From assembly GCF_017877055.1 (NCBI RefSeq), contig NZ_JAGIPG010000003.1:1-64000 (forward strand): a DNA stretch of 64,000 nucleotides, read 5' to 3'. Within the stretch, counting starts at the first letter, position 1; every line of letters begins with the position of its first letter. The notes beneath the pieces were generated by a model. That model did not search any database and had not been told where the DNA came from. It saw nothing but the letters and a program-made list of their open reading frames with translations. This stretch comes from Neorhizobium galegae. GTDB lineage: Bacteria > Pseudomonadota > Alphaproteobacteria > Rhizobiales > Rhizobiaceae. Positions 17,290-26,674 of the stretch are shown here, one piece after another. Position numbers and translations under genes: made by a program.

Positions 17290-19140
17290 GTGAGTAGCCG
17301 AGTGGCTCTGAAGGATAAGACCAATAATCCGATGGTGGCAGTTACGCGCCGTGCAACGGCGGCCATTTCGGTTTTGGGAACATTGATGATTTTGGGCTGG
17401 CTTCTCAGATACAGCTTCTACGGACTCGACTTTACAGACGAAAGCTATTACCTCGTATGGATGTCGAACCCTTTTATCTATGAGGTTTCGGCAACGCAGT
17501 TTGGTTTTATTTACCGGCCTCTTTATATTCTCCTGAACGGCGATATTGCCTTGCTCAGGCAAGCCAACATAGTAATCACCTTCAGCTTGGGATGGTGTTT
17601 AGCTTATACTTACCTGGCTTCGCTCGCGCCTGAGGTCCGCCAAGGTCGTGTCGCCCTACATGTCACTGCCGCGGGGTTGGGCACCAGCTCCCTTGTCGTG
17701 TTCAGTACGTGGTTGGCCACCCCAAATTACAACAGCCTTGCATTTCAAGCGCTGATCGTCACCGCCATCGGCCTGTTGCTGGCTGACAAAGCAATTACTC
17801 ATAAAAGCTTCGCTGGATGGATCACCATTGGCATTGGTGGCTGGTTGGCCTTTATGGCCAAGCCAAGTACTGCGGTTGCGTTGGCTGTCGGTATTTTGGC
17901 CTGCCTACTAGTATCGGGCAAGTTTTCGCTTCGATTGCTTTTGCTTACGGCGGCCACCGCTATCGGGCTTCTTTTGTTCAGTGCACTGATGATCGACGGA
18001 TCGATATCGGGTTTCGCAAGGCGACTGCAGCTTGGAGTTGAGTTCGGAGGATATCTGGGCAGTGGTCACACCATGAGTCAAATCCTTCGCATCGACAATT
18101 TTCGAATCCGTGGCCCGGGGCAGCTAGCCATTCTGTCTGTCTTTGCAGCGACATTTGTTGCGATCTGGGGTGCCTGGTCTGAAAAATCAAAGGGGGCGAT
18201 CGTCTCCCTGTCCGCATGTGCTTGTTTTTTTACGGTGACCGCATTGCTGGCCTTGAGCCAGGTTCACAAGGTAGCAGGTCTAGGAGAGTTCGAAGGGTTA
18301 CTCATCTTTGGAGTGGTATTCGCCGCGGTTTTGACCGGCCTGATATTCGGCCGGCCCAAGCCATTGTGGTCTCTTTCCGCAGAGCAATGGGCGATAGCCA
18401 CCCTCTTTTTGGTAATGCCGCACATCTATGCGTTTGGAACGAACAGGAACTATTGGGAGAATGGAGCCTGGGCGGGCATTTTCTGGCTCCTTGCAGGCGT
18501 AACGCTGCTGCGGCCAGTTGTTTCCGAACTTGGAAACTGGTCGTTTGCAATGCCACTTGCGCTGGCTACTCAGACTGTCACGGCAGTCCTCCTGCAGACT
18601 GGGCTGGAACAGCCTCAGCGCCAAACTCAGCCTCTCAGGCTTAACGAAACTACTTTGGAAATCGGACCGCAACGGTCCGCTTTGGTATTATCCGCAGGGT
18701 ATGCGACTTATATAGCTGACGCGGTGGCGGCCGCCCAAAATGGCGGTTTCGAACCCGATACCCCAGTGATAGATTTATCAGGCCAGTCGCCGGGCATTCT
18801 TTATGCTATCGGTGCAAAAAATATTGGCCAAGCTTGGATCATAGGTGGATATCCAGGCAGCCTGAAGCTTGCTAAGGCCGCGCTGGACCATGTTCCGTGC
18901 GAAGAGATTGCGGAGGCGTGGGTTCTCTTTGAGCCCGATGGCCCGCGGAGCATTCCGACGGAACTCATGTCGAGTTTGGGAACTGCTTTTCCTCAAGGCT
19001 ATCAGGAGGTAGGTACTTGGCGGACTGCAGAAGGCGCAGGCGGCTATGATGCCAGCCGTGCCCAAGAACTTTATAAGCCGACGGCACCGACTGAGGCTTT
19101 GAGTGCCTGCCGAGCCATTCGAGCGAAGGAAATGAAGTGA
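17290..19140 (+). CDS. GT-C fold membrane glycosyltransferase (ArnT/PMT-like), putative
   Basis: A 616-residue protein with many hydrophobic segments between about residues 25 and 450 and a soluble C-terminal tail. Near the end of the first helix, DFTDESYY (Asp50-Glu51) matches the conserved acidic pair in the first periplasmic loop of ArnT/GT39/GT83-type transferases that use polyprenyl-phosphate sugars. A GTG start at 17290 is used; an ATG at 17332 is an alternative. Overlaps the WbqC-like gene by 4 bases. It probably transfers the flipped sugar to LPS, O-antigen or another envelope acceptor. Family assignment rests mainly on topology and this motif. Confidence 0.62.
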   Translation: MSSRVALKDKTNNPMVAVTRRATAAISVLGTLMILGWLLRYSFYGLDFTDESYYLVWMSNPFIYEVSATQFGFIYRPLYILLNGDIALLRQANIVITFSLGWCLAYTYLASLAPEVRQGRVALHVTAAGLGTSSLVVFSTWLATPNYNSLAFQALIVTAIGLLLADKAITHKSFAGWITIGIGGWLAFMAKPSTAVALAVGILACLLVSGKFSLRLLLLTAATAIGLLLFSALMIDGSISGFARRLQLGVEFGGYLGSGHTMSQILRIDNFRIRGPGQLAILSVFAATFVAIWGAWSEKSKGAIVSLSACACFFTVTALLALSQVHKVAGLGEFEGLLIFGVVFAAVLTGLIFGRPKPLWSLSAEQWAIATLFLVMPHIYAFGTNRNYWENGAWAGIFWLLAGVTLLRPVVSELGNWSFAMPLALATQTVTAVLLQTGLEQPQRQTQPLRLNETTLEIGPQRSALVLSAGYATYIADAVAAAQNGGFEPDTPVIDLSGQSPGILYAIGAKNIGQAWIIGGYPGSLKLAKAALDHVPCEEIAEAWVLFEPDGPRSIPTELMSSLGTAFPQGYQEVGTWRTAEGAGGYDASRAQELYKPTAPTEALSACRAIRAKEMK

Positions 19141-19832
19141 AGAAGGTGGCTATCGTCCAGTCCAACTACATCCCGTGGAAGGGCTATTTCGACATGATCG
19201 CCGCGGTGGATGAGTTCATACTCTACGACGACATGCAATATACCCGACGCGATTGGCGCAATCGGAACCAAATCAAAACGCCCCAAGGGGTTCAATGGCT
19301 CACGGTTCCCGTCCGTGTTAAGGGGAAGTACCTCCAGAAAATCCGGGAAACGGACATAGAGGGCACTGAATGGGCGAGTGCCCACTGGAAGAGCCTAGTC
19401 CAGAACTATCGTCGTGCCCCACACTTTGAGGAAATCGCTGTGTGGTTGGAGCCGCTTTACCTGAATGAATCGCCAACTCGCCTTTCGCAGCTCAACCGTC
19501 GATTCATCGAGGCAATATGCGATTATCTTTCGATCCAAACCGTGATTTCCAATTCGTGGGACTACAGGTTGGTGGATGGAAAGACAGAGCGTCTGGCAGA
19601 GCTTTGTGCGCAAGCTGGTGGCACAAGGTACGTATCTGGCCCCGCGGCAAAAGACTATGTAGATGAAGAAGTCTTCAAAGAGCGAGGAATAGAGCTTACC
19701 TGGTTCGACTATACGGGGTACCCGGAATATCCCCAGCTCTGGGGCGGGTTCACTCATGGCGTGACGATCCTTGATCTGCTGTTCAATTGCGGGTCCGAAT
19801 CGAGCAGAAAGATGAAATGGGTGCATCCGTGA
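19137..19832 (+). CDS. WbqC-like family protein
   Basis: A 231-residue protein beginning [18 protein letters not shown], with [21 protein letters not shown] shortly after; this N-terminal block defines the WbqC-like family found in O-antigen and other polysaccharide clusters. Its biochemical role is not firmly established; members are often next to amino-sugar or acyl-transfer genes. GTG start overlaps the previous stop (GTGA), with GAAGGA upstream, so it is translationally coupled to the GT-C gene. Confidence 0.78.
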   Translation: MKKVAIVQSNYIPWKGYFDMIAAVDEFILYDDMQYTRRDWRNRNQIKTPQGVQWLTVPVRVKGKYLQKIRETDIEGTEWASAHWKSLVQNYRRAPHFEEIAVWLEPLYLNESPTRLSQLNRRFIEAICDYLSIQTVISNSWDYRLVDGKTERLAELCAQAGGTRYVSGPAAKDYVDEEVFKERGIELTWFDYTGYPEYPQLWGGFTHGVTILDLLFNCGSESSRKMKWVHP

Positions 19833-20061
19833 GGCTGTCTCTCGTAAGCACCATGTATCGATCAGCCCAGTATCTGGAGTCATTTATCTGCCGGAGTACG
19901 GCGGAGTGCCAACTTCCTGGGAGAGGTGTTCTGGAAGGCGATAAACTTCATGTCGAGCGTGAGGATACCCGCATAATCCGATGGCATGCCGGTTGATGAC
20001 CCGCGACTATGTCAACGATGGGTATTGCGTGCGGAAAGTGTTCCCATCAGAACTGGTTTGA
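19829..20061 (+). pseudogene. second family 2 glycosyltransferase, internally deleted remnant
   Basis: GTG 19829 overlaps the WbqC stop by 4 bases, as a normal operon gene would, and encodes [18 protein letters not shown], the usual start of a DPM1-type glycosyltransferase. The frame then loses homology and ends at 19996. In another frame, LMTRDYVN around 19990-20020 resembles a piece from the middle of the same family. An internal deletion plus frameshift explains this. The gene was probably the second sugar-lipid transferase of the cluster. From 20062 to 20178 there is no gene, only the RmlA upstream region. Confidence 0.5.
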
Positions 20062-20178
20062 ATCTTCCGCTGGGTGGTTCACTACTGCTCGTCGCCAGAA
20101 AGATGTGAAAGCTACCATCTTTCAGCATGGGAGGTTTTTTATCCAATCGAGGCCGATCGTGTCGGTGAGGAGACATGA

Positions 20179-21066
20179 ATGAAAGCGATTGTTCTTGCTG
20201 GCGGCGCGGGCTCGCGGCTGTATCCCCTGACGCAAGTCTCCAGTAAGCAGCTACAGGCTGTTTTCGACAAGCCTATGATCTATTACCCTCTGACCGTTCT
20301 GATCGCGTCAGGGGTCAGGGAATTCTGCCTCATTGCGACGCCAGACGACTTGCCTCGGTACCGGAATTTGCTTGGGGATGGCGGTCAGTGGGGAGTGGCA
20401 ATCCAGTATCGCGAGCAGCCGAGACCAGAAGGAATTGCGCAAGCATTTTTGATTGCGGCGGATTTCGTAGGCTCCGATGAGGTGATCCTGATGCTGGGGG
20501 ACAATATCTTTTCCGGCGGCGACGATTTTCCCCGGGCGGTCTCCAGCTTTACGGGTGGTGCAACAATTTTTGCCTACCATGTCAAGGATCCTGAGCGCTA
20601 TGGCGTGGTGGAGTTCGACCGGAACGGAAAGGCGATCTCCATTGAAGAGAAGCCCCAGCATCCCAAAAGCAGCTACGCCGTCCCTGGTGTGTATGTCTAC
20701 GATAACAGCGTGCTGGACATTGCGAAGGCGGTAAAACCGTCCATCCGCGGCGAGTTGGAGATCACGGATATCAATCTGGAGTACCTGAGGCTCGGCAAGC
20801 TACAGGTGCGGCGCTTGAGCCGCGGCTTTGCCTGGCTTGACGCCGGTACCAGCACCGCGCTGCACGAAGCTTCCTCCTACATCGAGGCGATCGAGCGACG
20901 GCAAGGCGTGAAGATCGGCTGTCCGGAAGAGGCGGCCCTGGTGAGAGGGTTCCTCAGCATTGCCCAATTTGAAACCTTGATCGAGCGCATGCCGGCATGC
21001 GAGTACAGCGACTATCTGCGCGGCGTCGCCGACGAGTGGCACAGGCTTCAGGGGGATAAGCAGTGA
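20179..21066 (+). CDS. rmlA: glucose-1-phosphate thymidylyltransferase
   Basis: A 295-residue nucleotidyltransferase making dTDP-glucose from dTTP and glucose-1-phosphate. The GGAGSRLYPLT signature and SKQLQAVFDKPMIYYPL are diagnostic for RmlA/RfbA, and LGDNIF carries the metal-binding Asp. Length and start are typical. Overlaps the next gene by 4 bases. It opens a three-gene dTDP-sugar set; the flanking 5' DNA is damaged, but this gene looks intact. Confidence 0.93.
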   Translation: MKAIVLAGGAGSRLYPLTQVSSKQLQAVFDKPMIYYPLTVLIASGVREFCLIATPDDLPRYRNLLGDGGQWGVAIQYREQPRPEGIAQAFLIAADFVGSDEVILMLGDNIFSGGDDFPRAVSSFTGGATIFAYHVKDPERYGVVEFDRNGKAISIEEKPQHPKSSYAVPGVYVYDNSVLDIAKAVKPSIRGELEITDINLEYLRLGKLQVRRLSRGFAWLDAGTSTALHEASSYIEAIERRQGVKIGCPEEAALVRGFLSIAQFETLIERMPACEYSDYLRGVADEWHRLQGDKQ

Positions 21067-22199
21067 GCGAAAAAATCGAGTTCAACCGGCCGTTCATGAC
21101 CGGTAAGGAGCTATATTACATTGCGGAAGCCAAGTTCGGCAACATGCTCGCTGGTGACGGTCCTTTCACGAAGCGTTGCCACGAGTGGCTGAAAAACAAA
21201 AGTGGATGCGTCAAACCGCTGCTGACGCACTCGTGCACCGCCGCACTGGAGATGGCGGCATTGCTTCTCGACATCGAGCCTGGTGACGAGATCATCATGC
21301 CTTCGTACACGTTCGTCTCGACCGCCAATGCATTCGTGCTGCGCGGCGGCGTTCCGGTGTTCGTCGATATCCGGGAAGACACCTTGAACCTGAACGAACG
21401 CCTGATCGAGTCGGCTATCACCTCGCGCACTCGCGCCATCGCCCCGGTTCATTATGCGGGTGTCGCCTGCGAGATGGACACCATCATGAGCATTGCCAAA
21501 CGCCATGGCCTCAAGGTCGTGGAAGATGCGGCACAGGGCGTGATGGCAGCCTATAAGGGCCGGGCACTGGGCAGCATCGGCGATCTCGGGGCCTACAGCT
21601 TTCACGAAACCAAGAATGTAATTTCAGGGGAAGGTGGAGCCCTGCTGGTAAACGACCCCGCTCTGGCGGTGCGCGCTGAAATCATCCGCGAAAAAGGGAC
21701 GGACCGTGGTCGGTTTTTCCGGGGTGAGGTCGATAAATACACTTGGCAGGAGGTGGGTTCTTCGTTCTTGCCGGGCGAGCTGATCGCGGCTTTCCTATGT
21801 GCCCAGCTTGAAGAAGCCGAGCGCATCACCAATCACCGCTTGAGCATCTGGCAACATTATCACACGCTTCTTGAACCGCTTGAGGCCAAAGGATTGCTTC
21901 GCCGGCCCATCGTCCCGGACGATTGCCAGCACAATGCCCACATGTATTACGTTTTGCTGGCGCCGGAGATCGATCGTCAGAAGGTACTCAGTGAGCTGAA
22001 GAGGAGCGATATCTTCTCGGTCTTCCATTATGTGCCCCTGCACTCTTCGCCCGCCGGAAAACGGTATGGCCGCACGCATGGCGACCTGCAGGTGACCAAC
22101 ATCCAGTCGGAAAGGCTGGTGCGTCTGCCCTTGTGGGTTGATCTGACGGCTGAGCAGCAGGAACACGTTGTCAGGGTCTTGAAAGATGCCATCGGCTGA
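21063..22199 (+). CDS. DegT/DnrJ/EryC1 aminotransferase, WecE/RffA-type
   Basis: A 378-residue PLP-dependent sugar aminotransferase. [16 protein letters not shown] carries the Schiff-base lysine; the EDAAQ motif upstream holds the aspartate that contacts the pyridine nitrogen. The sequence is close to WecE (dTDP-4-dehydro-6-deoxyglucose aminotransferase making dTDP-4-amino-4,6-dideoxy-galactose). It lies between RmlA and RmlB, which make exactly that 4-keto substrate, so the product is most likely a dTDP-4-amino-4,6-dideoxyhexose. C4 stereochemistry cannot be read from sequence. Confidence 0.88.
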   Translation: MSEKIEFNRPFMTGKELYYIAEAKFGNMLAGDGPFTKRCHEWLKNKSGCVKPLLTHSCTAALEMAALLLDIEPGDEIIMPSYTFVSTANAFVLRGGVPVFVDIREDTLNLNERLIESAITSRTRAIAPVHYAGVACEMDTIMSIAKRHGLKVVEDAAQGVMAAYKGRALGSIGDLGAYSFHETKNVISGEGGALLVNDPALAVRAEIIREKGTDRGRFFRGEVDKYTWQEVGSSFLPGELIAAFLCAQLEEAERITNHRLSIWQHYHTLLEPLEAKGLLRRPIVPDDCQHNAHMYYVLLAPEIDRQKVLSELKRSDIFSVFHYVPLHSSPAGKRYGRTHGDLQVTNIQSERLVRLPLWVDLTAEQQEHVVRVLKDAIG

Positions 22200-22221
22200 C
22201 CCCACAAGAGCATCGACGGGA

Positions 22222-23310
22222 ATGAAAATTCTGGTGACGGGCGGGGCCGGTTTTATCGGGTCGGCAGTTATCCGCCATATCATCCAGAATACCGGCGACT
22301 CGGTGGTCAACGTCGACAAGCTGACCTATGCCGGCAATCTCGATAACCTTCGTTCAATCGAGGGATCGAGCCGTTATATGTTCGAGCACGTCGATATCTG
22401 CAATCGGCCTCAGCTGAAGCGGGTATTCCGCCGGCATCTCCCAGATGCCGTCATGCACCTTGCAGCAGAGAGCCATGTTGACCGGTCCATCGACGGTCCC
22501 GCGGCCTTTATCGAGACCAACATCATTGGCACCTACACCCTGCTTGAGGTGGCCCGAACTTATTGGCAGGGATTGGGCGCCGAGCGTCGGCAGGCCTTCC
22601 GATTCCATCACATCTCTACCGATGAAGTTTACGGCGACCTGCCTCATCCAGCGGATACCGTAGACGCCCACCACCACCTCTTTACCGAAAACACCGGTTA
22701 TGCCCCCAGCAGCCCATACTCGGCGAGCAAGGCCAGTTCCGATCATCTGGTTCGCGCCTGGATGCGAACATATGGCCTGCCGGTTCTGGTGACCAACTGC
22801 TCCAACAATTATGGCCCTTACCATTTCCCGGAGAAGCTGATCCCGCTGGTGATCCTAAACGCGTTGGAGGGGAAGCCCCTGCCGGTCTATGGATCTGGCG
22901 ATCAGATACGTGACTGGCTTTACGTCGAGGACCACGCGCGTGCGCTTCACAAGGTCGTCAGCGAAGGCCAGGTTGGGTCGACCTACAATATTGGCGGCCA
23001 TAATGAAAAACAGAATTTGGAGGTTGTCAGAATAATCTGCGATGTCCTGCAACAGCTGGCTCCTCCTGGTATCGACCATCCTGTGAGAGACTACAGGTCG
23101 CTGATCACCCACGTGCAGGACCGGCCCGGGCACGATCGCCGATATGCCATCGATGCGAGCAAGATCAAACAAGAGTTGGGTTGGCAACCGACCGAGACAT
23201 TCGAGACCGGCATCCAGAAGACCGTACGGTGGTATCTGGACAATTTGGACTGGTGCCGTCACGTGCAGGACGGCAGCTATCAACGAGAGCGACTGGGGCA
23301 GGTCAGGTAG
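22222..23310 (+). CDS. rmlB: dTDP-glucose 4,6-dehydratase
   Basis: A 362-residue short-chain dehydrogenase/reductase enzyme giving dTDP-4-keto-6-deoxyglucose. GGAGFIGS binds NAD+, STDEVYGDL holds the Thr-Asp-Glu catalytic trio and YSASKASS holds Tyr/Lys. The ATG at 22222 is used, since [11 protein letters not shown] is the standard start; a longer start at 22186 would overlap the aminotransferase. No RmlC or RmlD follows, so rhamnose is not the product of this set. Confidence 0.92.
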   Translation: MKILVTGGAGFIGSAVIRHIIQNTGDSVVNVDKLTYAGNLDNLRSIEGSSRYMFEHVDICNRPQLKRVFRRHLPDAVMHLAAESHVDRSIDGPAAFIETNIIGTYTLLEVARTYWQGLGAERRQAFRFHHISTDEVYGDLPHPADTVDAHHHLFTENTGYAPSSPYSASKASSDHLVRAWMRTYGLPVLVTNCSNNYGPYHFPEKLIPLVILNALEGKPLPVYGSGDQIRDWLYVEDHARALHKVVSEGQVGSTYNIGGHNEKQNLEVVRIICDVLQQLAPPGIDHPVRDYRSLITHVQDRPGHDRRYAIDASKIKQELGWQPTETFETGIQKTVRWYLDNLDWCRHVQDGSYQRERLGQVR

Positions 23311-23549
23311 GTTCGATAGCCGATGCCATTGGGGCTCAATACTAAGCTATGTCGGGGCGGCTCTCGGGAGCTGAACTAGCGAGGCGCATGAAATCTGTAC
23401 TCTATCCGAACCAGTTTCCAAGCATGTTTTCGCAATTGACGCATCAACGTTCATGCAGGAGAACGTCGCTTGATGCATCAGCGTCAACGCAGTAGCATTG
23501 TAGAGCTTCGCCAAGCATCTCGACGCACGCAGCGTCAAAGGAAGACCCC

Positions 23550-23673
23550 GTGCCTGCCGTCACCGTTGCGAACCCCAAGGGTGGGGCCGGGAAGTTACGC
23601 GCCGCTCGTTCTCGCAACCACATTGACCCAGCAGGGAAGTGAGCCCCTCGGGCTGGATCACGGGCGGCATTGA
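23550..23673 (+). pseudogene. ParA/RepA-type partition ATPase, N-terminal remnant
   Basis: GTG 23550 starts VPAVTVANPKGGAGK, the deviant Walker A start of ParA/MinD-type ATPases. After the Lys the frame is lost, but shifting one frame restores LVLATTLTQQGSE, the usual continuation. It then ends in unrelated sequence, so only about 40 codons of a degraded gene remain. The closest relatives are plasmid or integrated-element ParA proteins. Its presence next to IS debris marks a junction made by plasmid or island rearrangement. Confidence 0.55.
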
Positions 23674-23864
23674 TCTTTCGCTCTGCCGTTGTTGACGACT
23701 TCACCCGCTGGTCGCCGATACGTCGCTCTCAGGTCGGCGGCTTGCGCGGGGAACTCGATGCCGTCATCGCCCGACGAGGGAAGCCGCGAACGATTGTCTC
23801 CGACAATGGCACGGAGATGACGAGCATGGCCATTCTCGAATGGTGCCAAAGCACTCATTGTTGA
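23671..23864 (+). pseudogene. IS3-family OrfB (DDE integrase core) fragment
   Basis: A 64-residue frame with VVDDFTRWS, then ARRGKPRTIVSDNGTEMTSMAILEWCQ, the middle of the rve catalytic domain (the SDNGTE aspartate is the second catalytic Asp). Between the two blocks a short piece is deformed compared with other members. There is no OrfA and no C-terminal Glu, so it is a remnant. It abuts the ParA fragment directly. Confidence 0.65.
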
Positions 23865-24133
23865 GTTGATTTCCACTGAGAACTGATCCGGCGTTTCCAC
23901 CAAGAATTTTGGCTGCCATTCAAATTCCGCGGTGATTTTCATCCACGCTAGCCTGCCGGCGGAAGGGTGCAAGATGGCCGTGCAGTGACCTCGCCAAAGG
24001 ACGCGCCAATCTCGTGGTTGGCGGGACTGTGGTCATTACATTCCACAATGCGGGCATCTGGCGCATAGAACATGCGGAAAGGTCACGTAATAGGCAAAAA
24101 TTTCGGTTGCTTAAAAAGAGAACCATGCAATAT
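23865..24133. other. gene-free IS-derived debris
   Basis: No credible coding frame. Near the start, TTCCACTGAGAACTGATCC (23871-23889) is followed by a related TTCCACCAAGAATTTT (23895-23910); closely spaced similar repeats are typical of IS21-type ends, so this may be the edge of such an element, but I could not confirm it. The rest, up to the LysR promoter, has no recognisable element. Confidence 0.3.
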
Positions 24134-24152
24134 TTGAATTGATAAAACTCAA
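24134..24152. promoter_or_regulatory. imperfect palindrome upstream of the LysR gene
   Basis: TTGAATT, 5 bases, AACTCAA: seven-base arms with one mismatch, 30 bases before the LysR start. LysR-type regulators bind interrupted dyads of about this size in their own promoters, so it may be an autoregulatory site. Support is positional only. Confidence 0.3.
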
Positions 24153-24181
24153 TGCTGCACTTTCCGCATTATAGGCCGGCC

Positions 24182-25153
24182 ATGGAAATCAAACAGCTCG
24201 AAGTCTTCCTCGCTGTCATGTCGGCGGGCAGCATCACCGCCGCCGCCCGCCTGCTCGACCGCTCGCAGTCGCAGGTGACGCGACTCATCCAGGAACTCGA
24301 ATCCTCGTTGGGCTTTGCGCTATTTGATCGCAACGGCCCCCGCATCACGCCGACGTCGCGGGCGATCGCCTTTCATTCCGACGCGGAGCGTTTCCTGACC
24401 GGCATCGGCCAGCTGAAGGAGCGCGCCAGGAATATCCTTTCGCAAGAGCCGGCGCCGATCGAGATCGCTGCGATCCCGGCATTTGCCAGTGGGATCGTGC
24501 CGCTGGCGCTCGCGGAAATGTCGTTCGGCCTCATTCCGAGAAACGTGCATCTGCGCAGCATTTCGGCCGAGGCGGCCGTCCAGTCGGTGCTTGCCCGCAC
24601 CGCGGATTTCTGCGTCGCCTCGCTGCCGGTGGAACATCCGGGCCTTGATGTACATGGCCTGTTTCAGGCGCCTTGCGTTGCAGCGGTGGCCGCCGACGAC
24701 CCCCTGGCGGACAAAGACGTCATCTCGGTTCGCGACCTGGCCGATCGTTGCCTCGTCACCATGGCCAATCCCTTCCGGTTGCGCCGCCGCGTCAACCAGG
24801 CGCTGCAGACGGCCGACGTCCGGCCATCGCGCGTCGTCGATACCAATGCGGCGCTGAATGCGTTGCAGCTTGCCTCCACCGGTTTCGGGGTCTCCATCGT
24901 GGAGCCCGCGACCGCCTACGGCCTGCAGCTCAAGAACGTCGAGATCCGGCCGCTCGATGTCGACATCCCGTTTCTCTGGGGCATTTTCTCGGCCGCTTCC
25001 AAGCCGCTTTCGGAAGGTGTTCTGGAGCTCATCCAGTTGATCATCAGGATGTCGGCCGCCCGCATACCGGGCTTCGTGGCGCATGATCCCGGCCATATCG
25101 AACGCGTGGCGGATGCCACTTTCGGCGCCGGCGCGAACGTACAGGAGCAGTGA
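24182..25153 (+). CDS. LysR-family transcriptional regulator
   Basis: A 323-residue regulator. Residues 1-60 are the winged helix-turn-helix (MEIKQLEVFLAVMSAGSITAAARLL...SQSQVTRLIQELE), the rest the periplasmic-binding-like effector domain. The start at 24182 gives the standard MEIKQLEVF opening; a longer frame from 24152 has no support. Unusually it is transcribed in the same direction as the operon it probably controls, and its stop overlaps the flavoprotein start (GTGA), so it is the first cistron of that operon. Confidence 0.9.
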   Translation: MEIKQLEVFLAVMSAGSITAAARLLDRSQSQVTRLIQELESSLGFALFDRNGPRITPTSRAIAFHSDAERFLTGIGQLKERARNILSQEPAPIEIAAIPAFASGIVPLALAEMSFGLIPRNVHLRSISAEAAVQSVLARTADFCVASLPVEHPGLDVHGLFQAPCVAAVAADDPLADKDVISVRDLADRCLVTMANPFRLRRRVNQALQTADVRPSRVVDTNAALNALQLASTGFGVSIVEPATAYGLQLKNVEIRPLDVDIPFLWGIFSAASKPLSEGVLELIQLIIRMSAARIPGFVAHDPGHIERVADATFGAGANVQEQ

Positions 25154-26640
25154 TTTTGAAGGCGCAGGACGCACAGCGGATGAAAGGCCTGGAAGCGCTT
25201 GAACAGCGGCTTGCCGAGGACCTGTCGTTTCTCGAACTTCCTCCCAAGGAGTGGGTGCCGGCGACCGAATATGATGGTGTCCAGGTTTTCGACACCGTCG
25301 TAATCGGCGCCGGCATGTGCGGCCTGGTGGCGACCGCCTCGCTGAAAATGCTCGGGCTCCATAACGTCGTTTGCCTCGACCGCTCCCCCGCAGGGCAGGA
25401 GGGTCCGTGGGTGACGTTCGCGCGCATGGAAACGCTGCGGTCTCCCAAACAGCTGCCGGGGCCGGCGCTCGGCCTGCCGGCGCTGACATTCAGGGCGTGG
25501 TTTGTTTCGCAGTTCGGCGCGCAGGCATGGGACGCGCTCGGCAAGATCCCCAAATCGCAGTGGATGGACTACCTGATCTGGTACCGCCGCGTGCTTCAGC
25601 TGCCGGTCCGCAATCTCGTCACCGTCACCGAGATGATCTCGGTCAGCCAAGACCTGATCGCTCTCGATGTGTCGGATGCGCAAACCGGCAGGCAGGAACG
25701 GCTTTATGCCCGGCACGTGGTACTGGCGACCGGCCGCGACGGCCTCGGCGGCGGTTACGTGCCGGAATTCGTCGAGCGGGTGCGGCCGAAATTCTGGGCC
25801 CATTCCGCCGACGAGATCGATTTTTCCGCCCTGAAGGGCAAGCGCATCGCGGTCGTCGGGGCCGGGGCCTCGGCCATGGACAATGCCGCCACCGCGCTCG
25901 AAACCGGTGCCGGCCAGGTCGATATGATCATCCGGCGCAAGGAACTGCCTCGCATCAACAAGTTCACCGGCATCGCCAGCCAGGGTGTCGTCCACGGTTT
26001 TGCCGGCCTCAGCGATGCGTGGAAATGGAAATTTCTCGACTATGTGCTCGGTGCCCAGACGCCGCCTCCGCGCGATTCCACCCTGCGGGTGTCGCAACAT
26101 CAAAACAGCCGGTTTTTCCTCGGCACGGCGGTGACCGGCCTGCGGGAAAGCGGCGATCATATCGTCGTCGAAACCAGCCGCGGCGAATTCGACTATGATT
26201 TCGCGATCTTCGCCACGGGCTTTCGGGTCGATCTCGATCGCCGCCCCGAACTCAGACATTTCGCGCCTTACATTCAGTTCTGGAGCGACGTCTTCACGCC
26301 CGAAAAGGGCACGGAAAATGGCGAGCTCGCCACGTCTCCCTATCTCGGTCCCGATTTCGAATTTCTCGAAAAGGTCCCCGGCAGCTGCCCGTCGCTGCGT
26401 CTTGTCCATTGCTTCAACTACCCGGCCTCGCTCAGCCACGGCAAGTTGTCGGGTGACATACCGGCGGTCAGCGACGGCGGGCGTCGGCTTGCGCGCGGCA
26501 TCGCCCGCAATCTCTTCGTCGCCGACCGCGAAACCCATTTCGCCAATCTCGTCGCCTTTGAAACGCCGGAGCTGCTCGGCGACGAGTGGACGGATTCCGC
26601 CGCGCTGATCCCGGCCATCCTCAAGGGAGCGGCCGAATGA
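25150..26640 (+). CDS. flavin-containing monooxygenase-like FAD/NAD(P)-binding protein
   Basis: A 496-residue two-dinucleotide-binding flavoprotein. GAGMCGLVA at about 54 binds FAD, and GAGASAMDNA at about 237 is the second nucleotide (NADPH) site; FATGF near 353 is the conserved ATG-type hinge. This layout is shared by flavin-dependent N- or S-hydroxylating monooxygenases and related disulfide-reductase-like proteins. GTG start, 4-base overlap with LysR. It would act on the compound brought in by the Dpp-type transporter; the substrate is unknown. Confidence 0.75.
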   Translation: MILKAQDAQRMKGLEALEQRLAEDLSFLELPPKEWVPATEYDGVQVFDTVVIGAGMCGLVATASLKMLGLHNVVCLDRSPAGQEGPWVTFARMETLRSPKQLPGPALGLPALTFRAWFVSQFGAQAWDALGKIPKSQWMDYLIWYRRVLQLPVRNLVTVTEMISVSQDLIALDVSDAQTGRQERLYARHVVLATGRDGLGGGYVPEFVERVRPKFWAHSADEIDFSALKGKRIAVVGAGASAMDNAATALETGAGQVDMIIRRKELPRINKFTGIASQGVVHGFAGLSDAWKWKFLDYVLGAQTPPPRDSTLRVSQHQNSRFFLGTAVTGLRESGDHIVVETSRGEFDYDFAIFATGFRVDLDRRPELRHFAPYIQFWSDVFTPEKGTENGELATSPYLGPDFEFLEKVPGSCPSLRLVHCFNYPASLSHGKLSGDIPAVSDGGRRLARGIARNLFVADRETHFANLVAFETPELLGDEWTDSAALIPAILKGAAE

Positions 26641-26674
26641 CGACCGCCGTTCTCCATCGCACGAGGGCCTGGCC

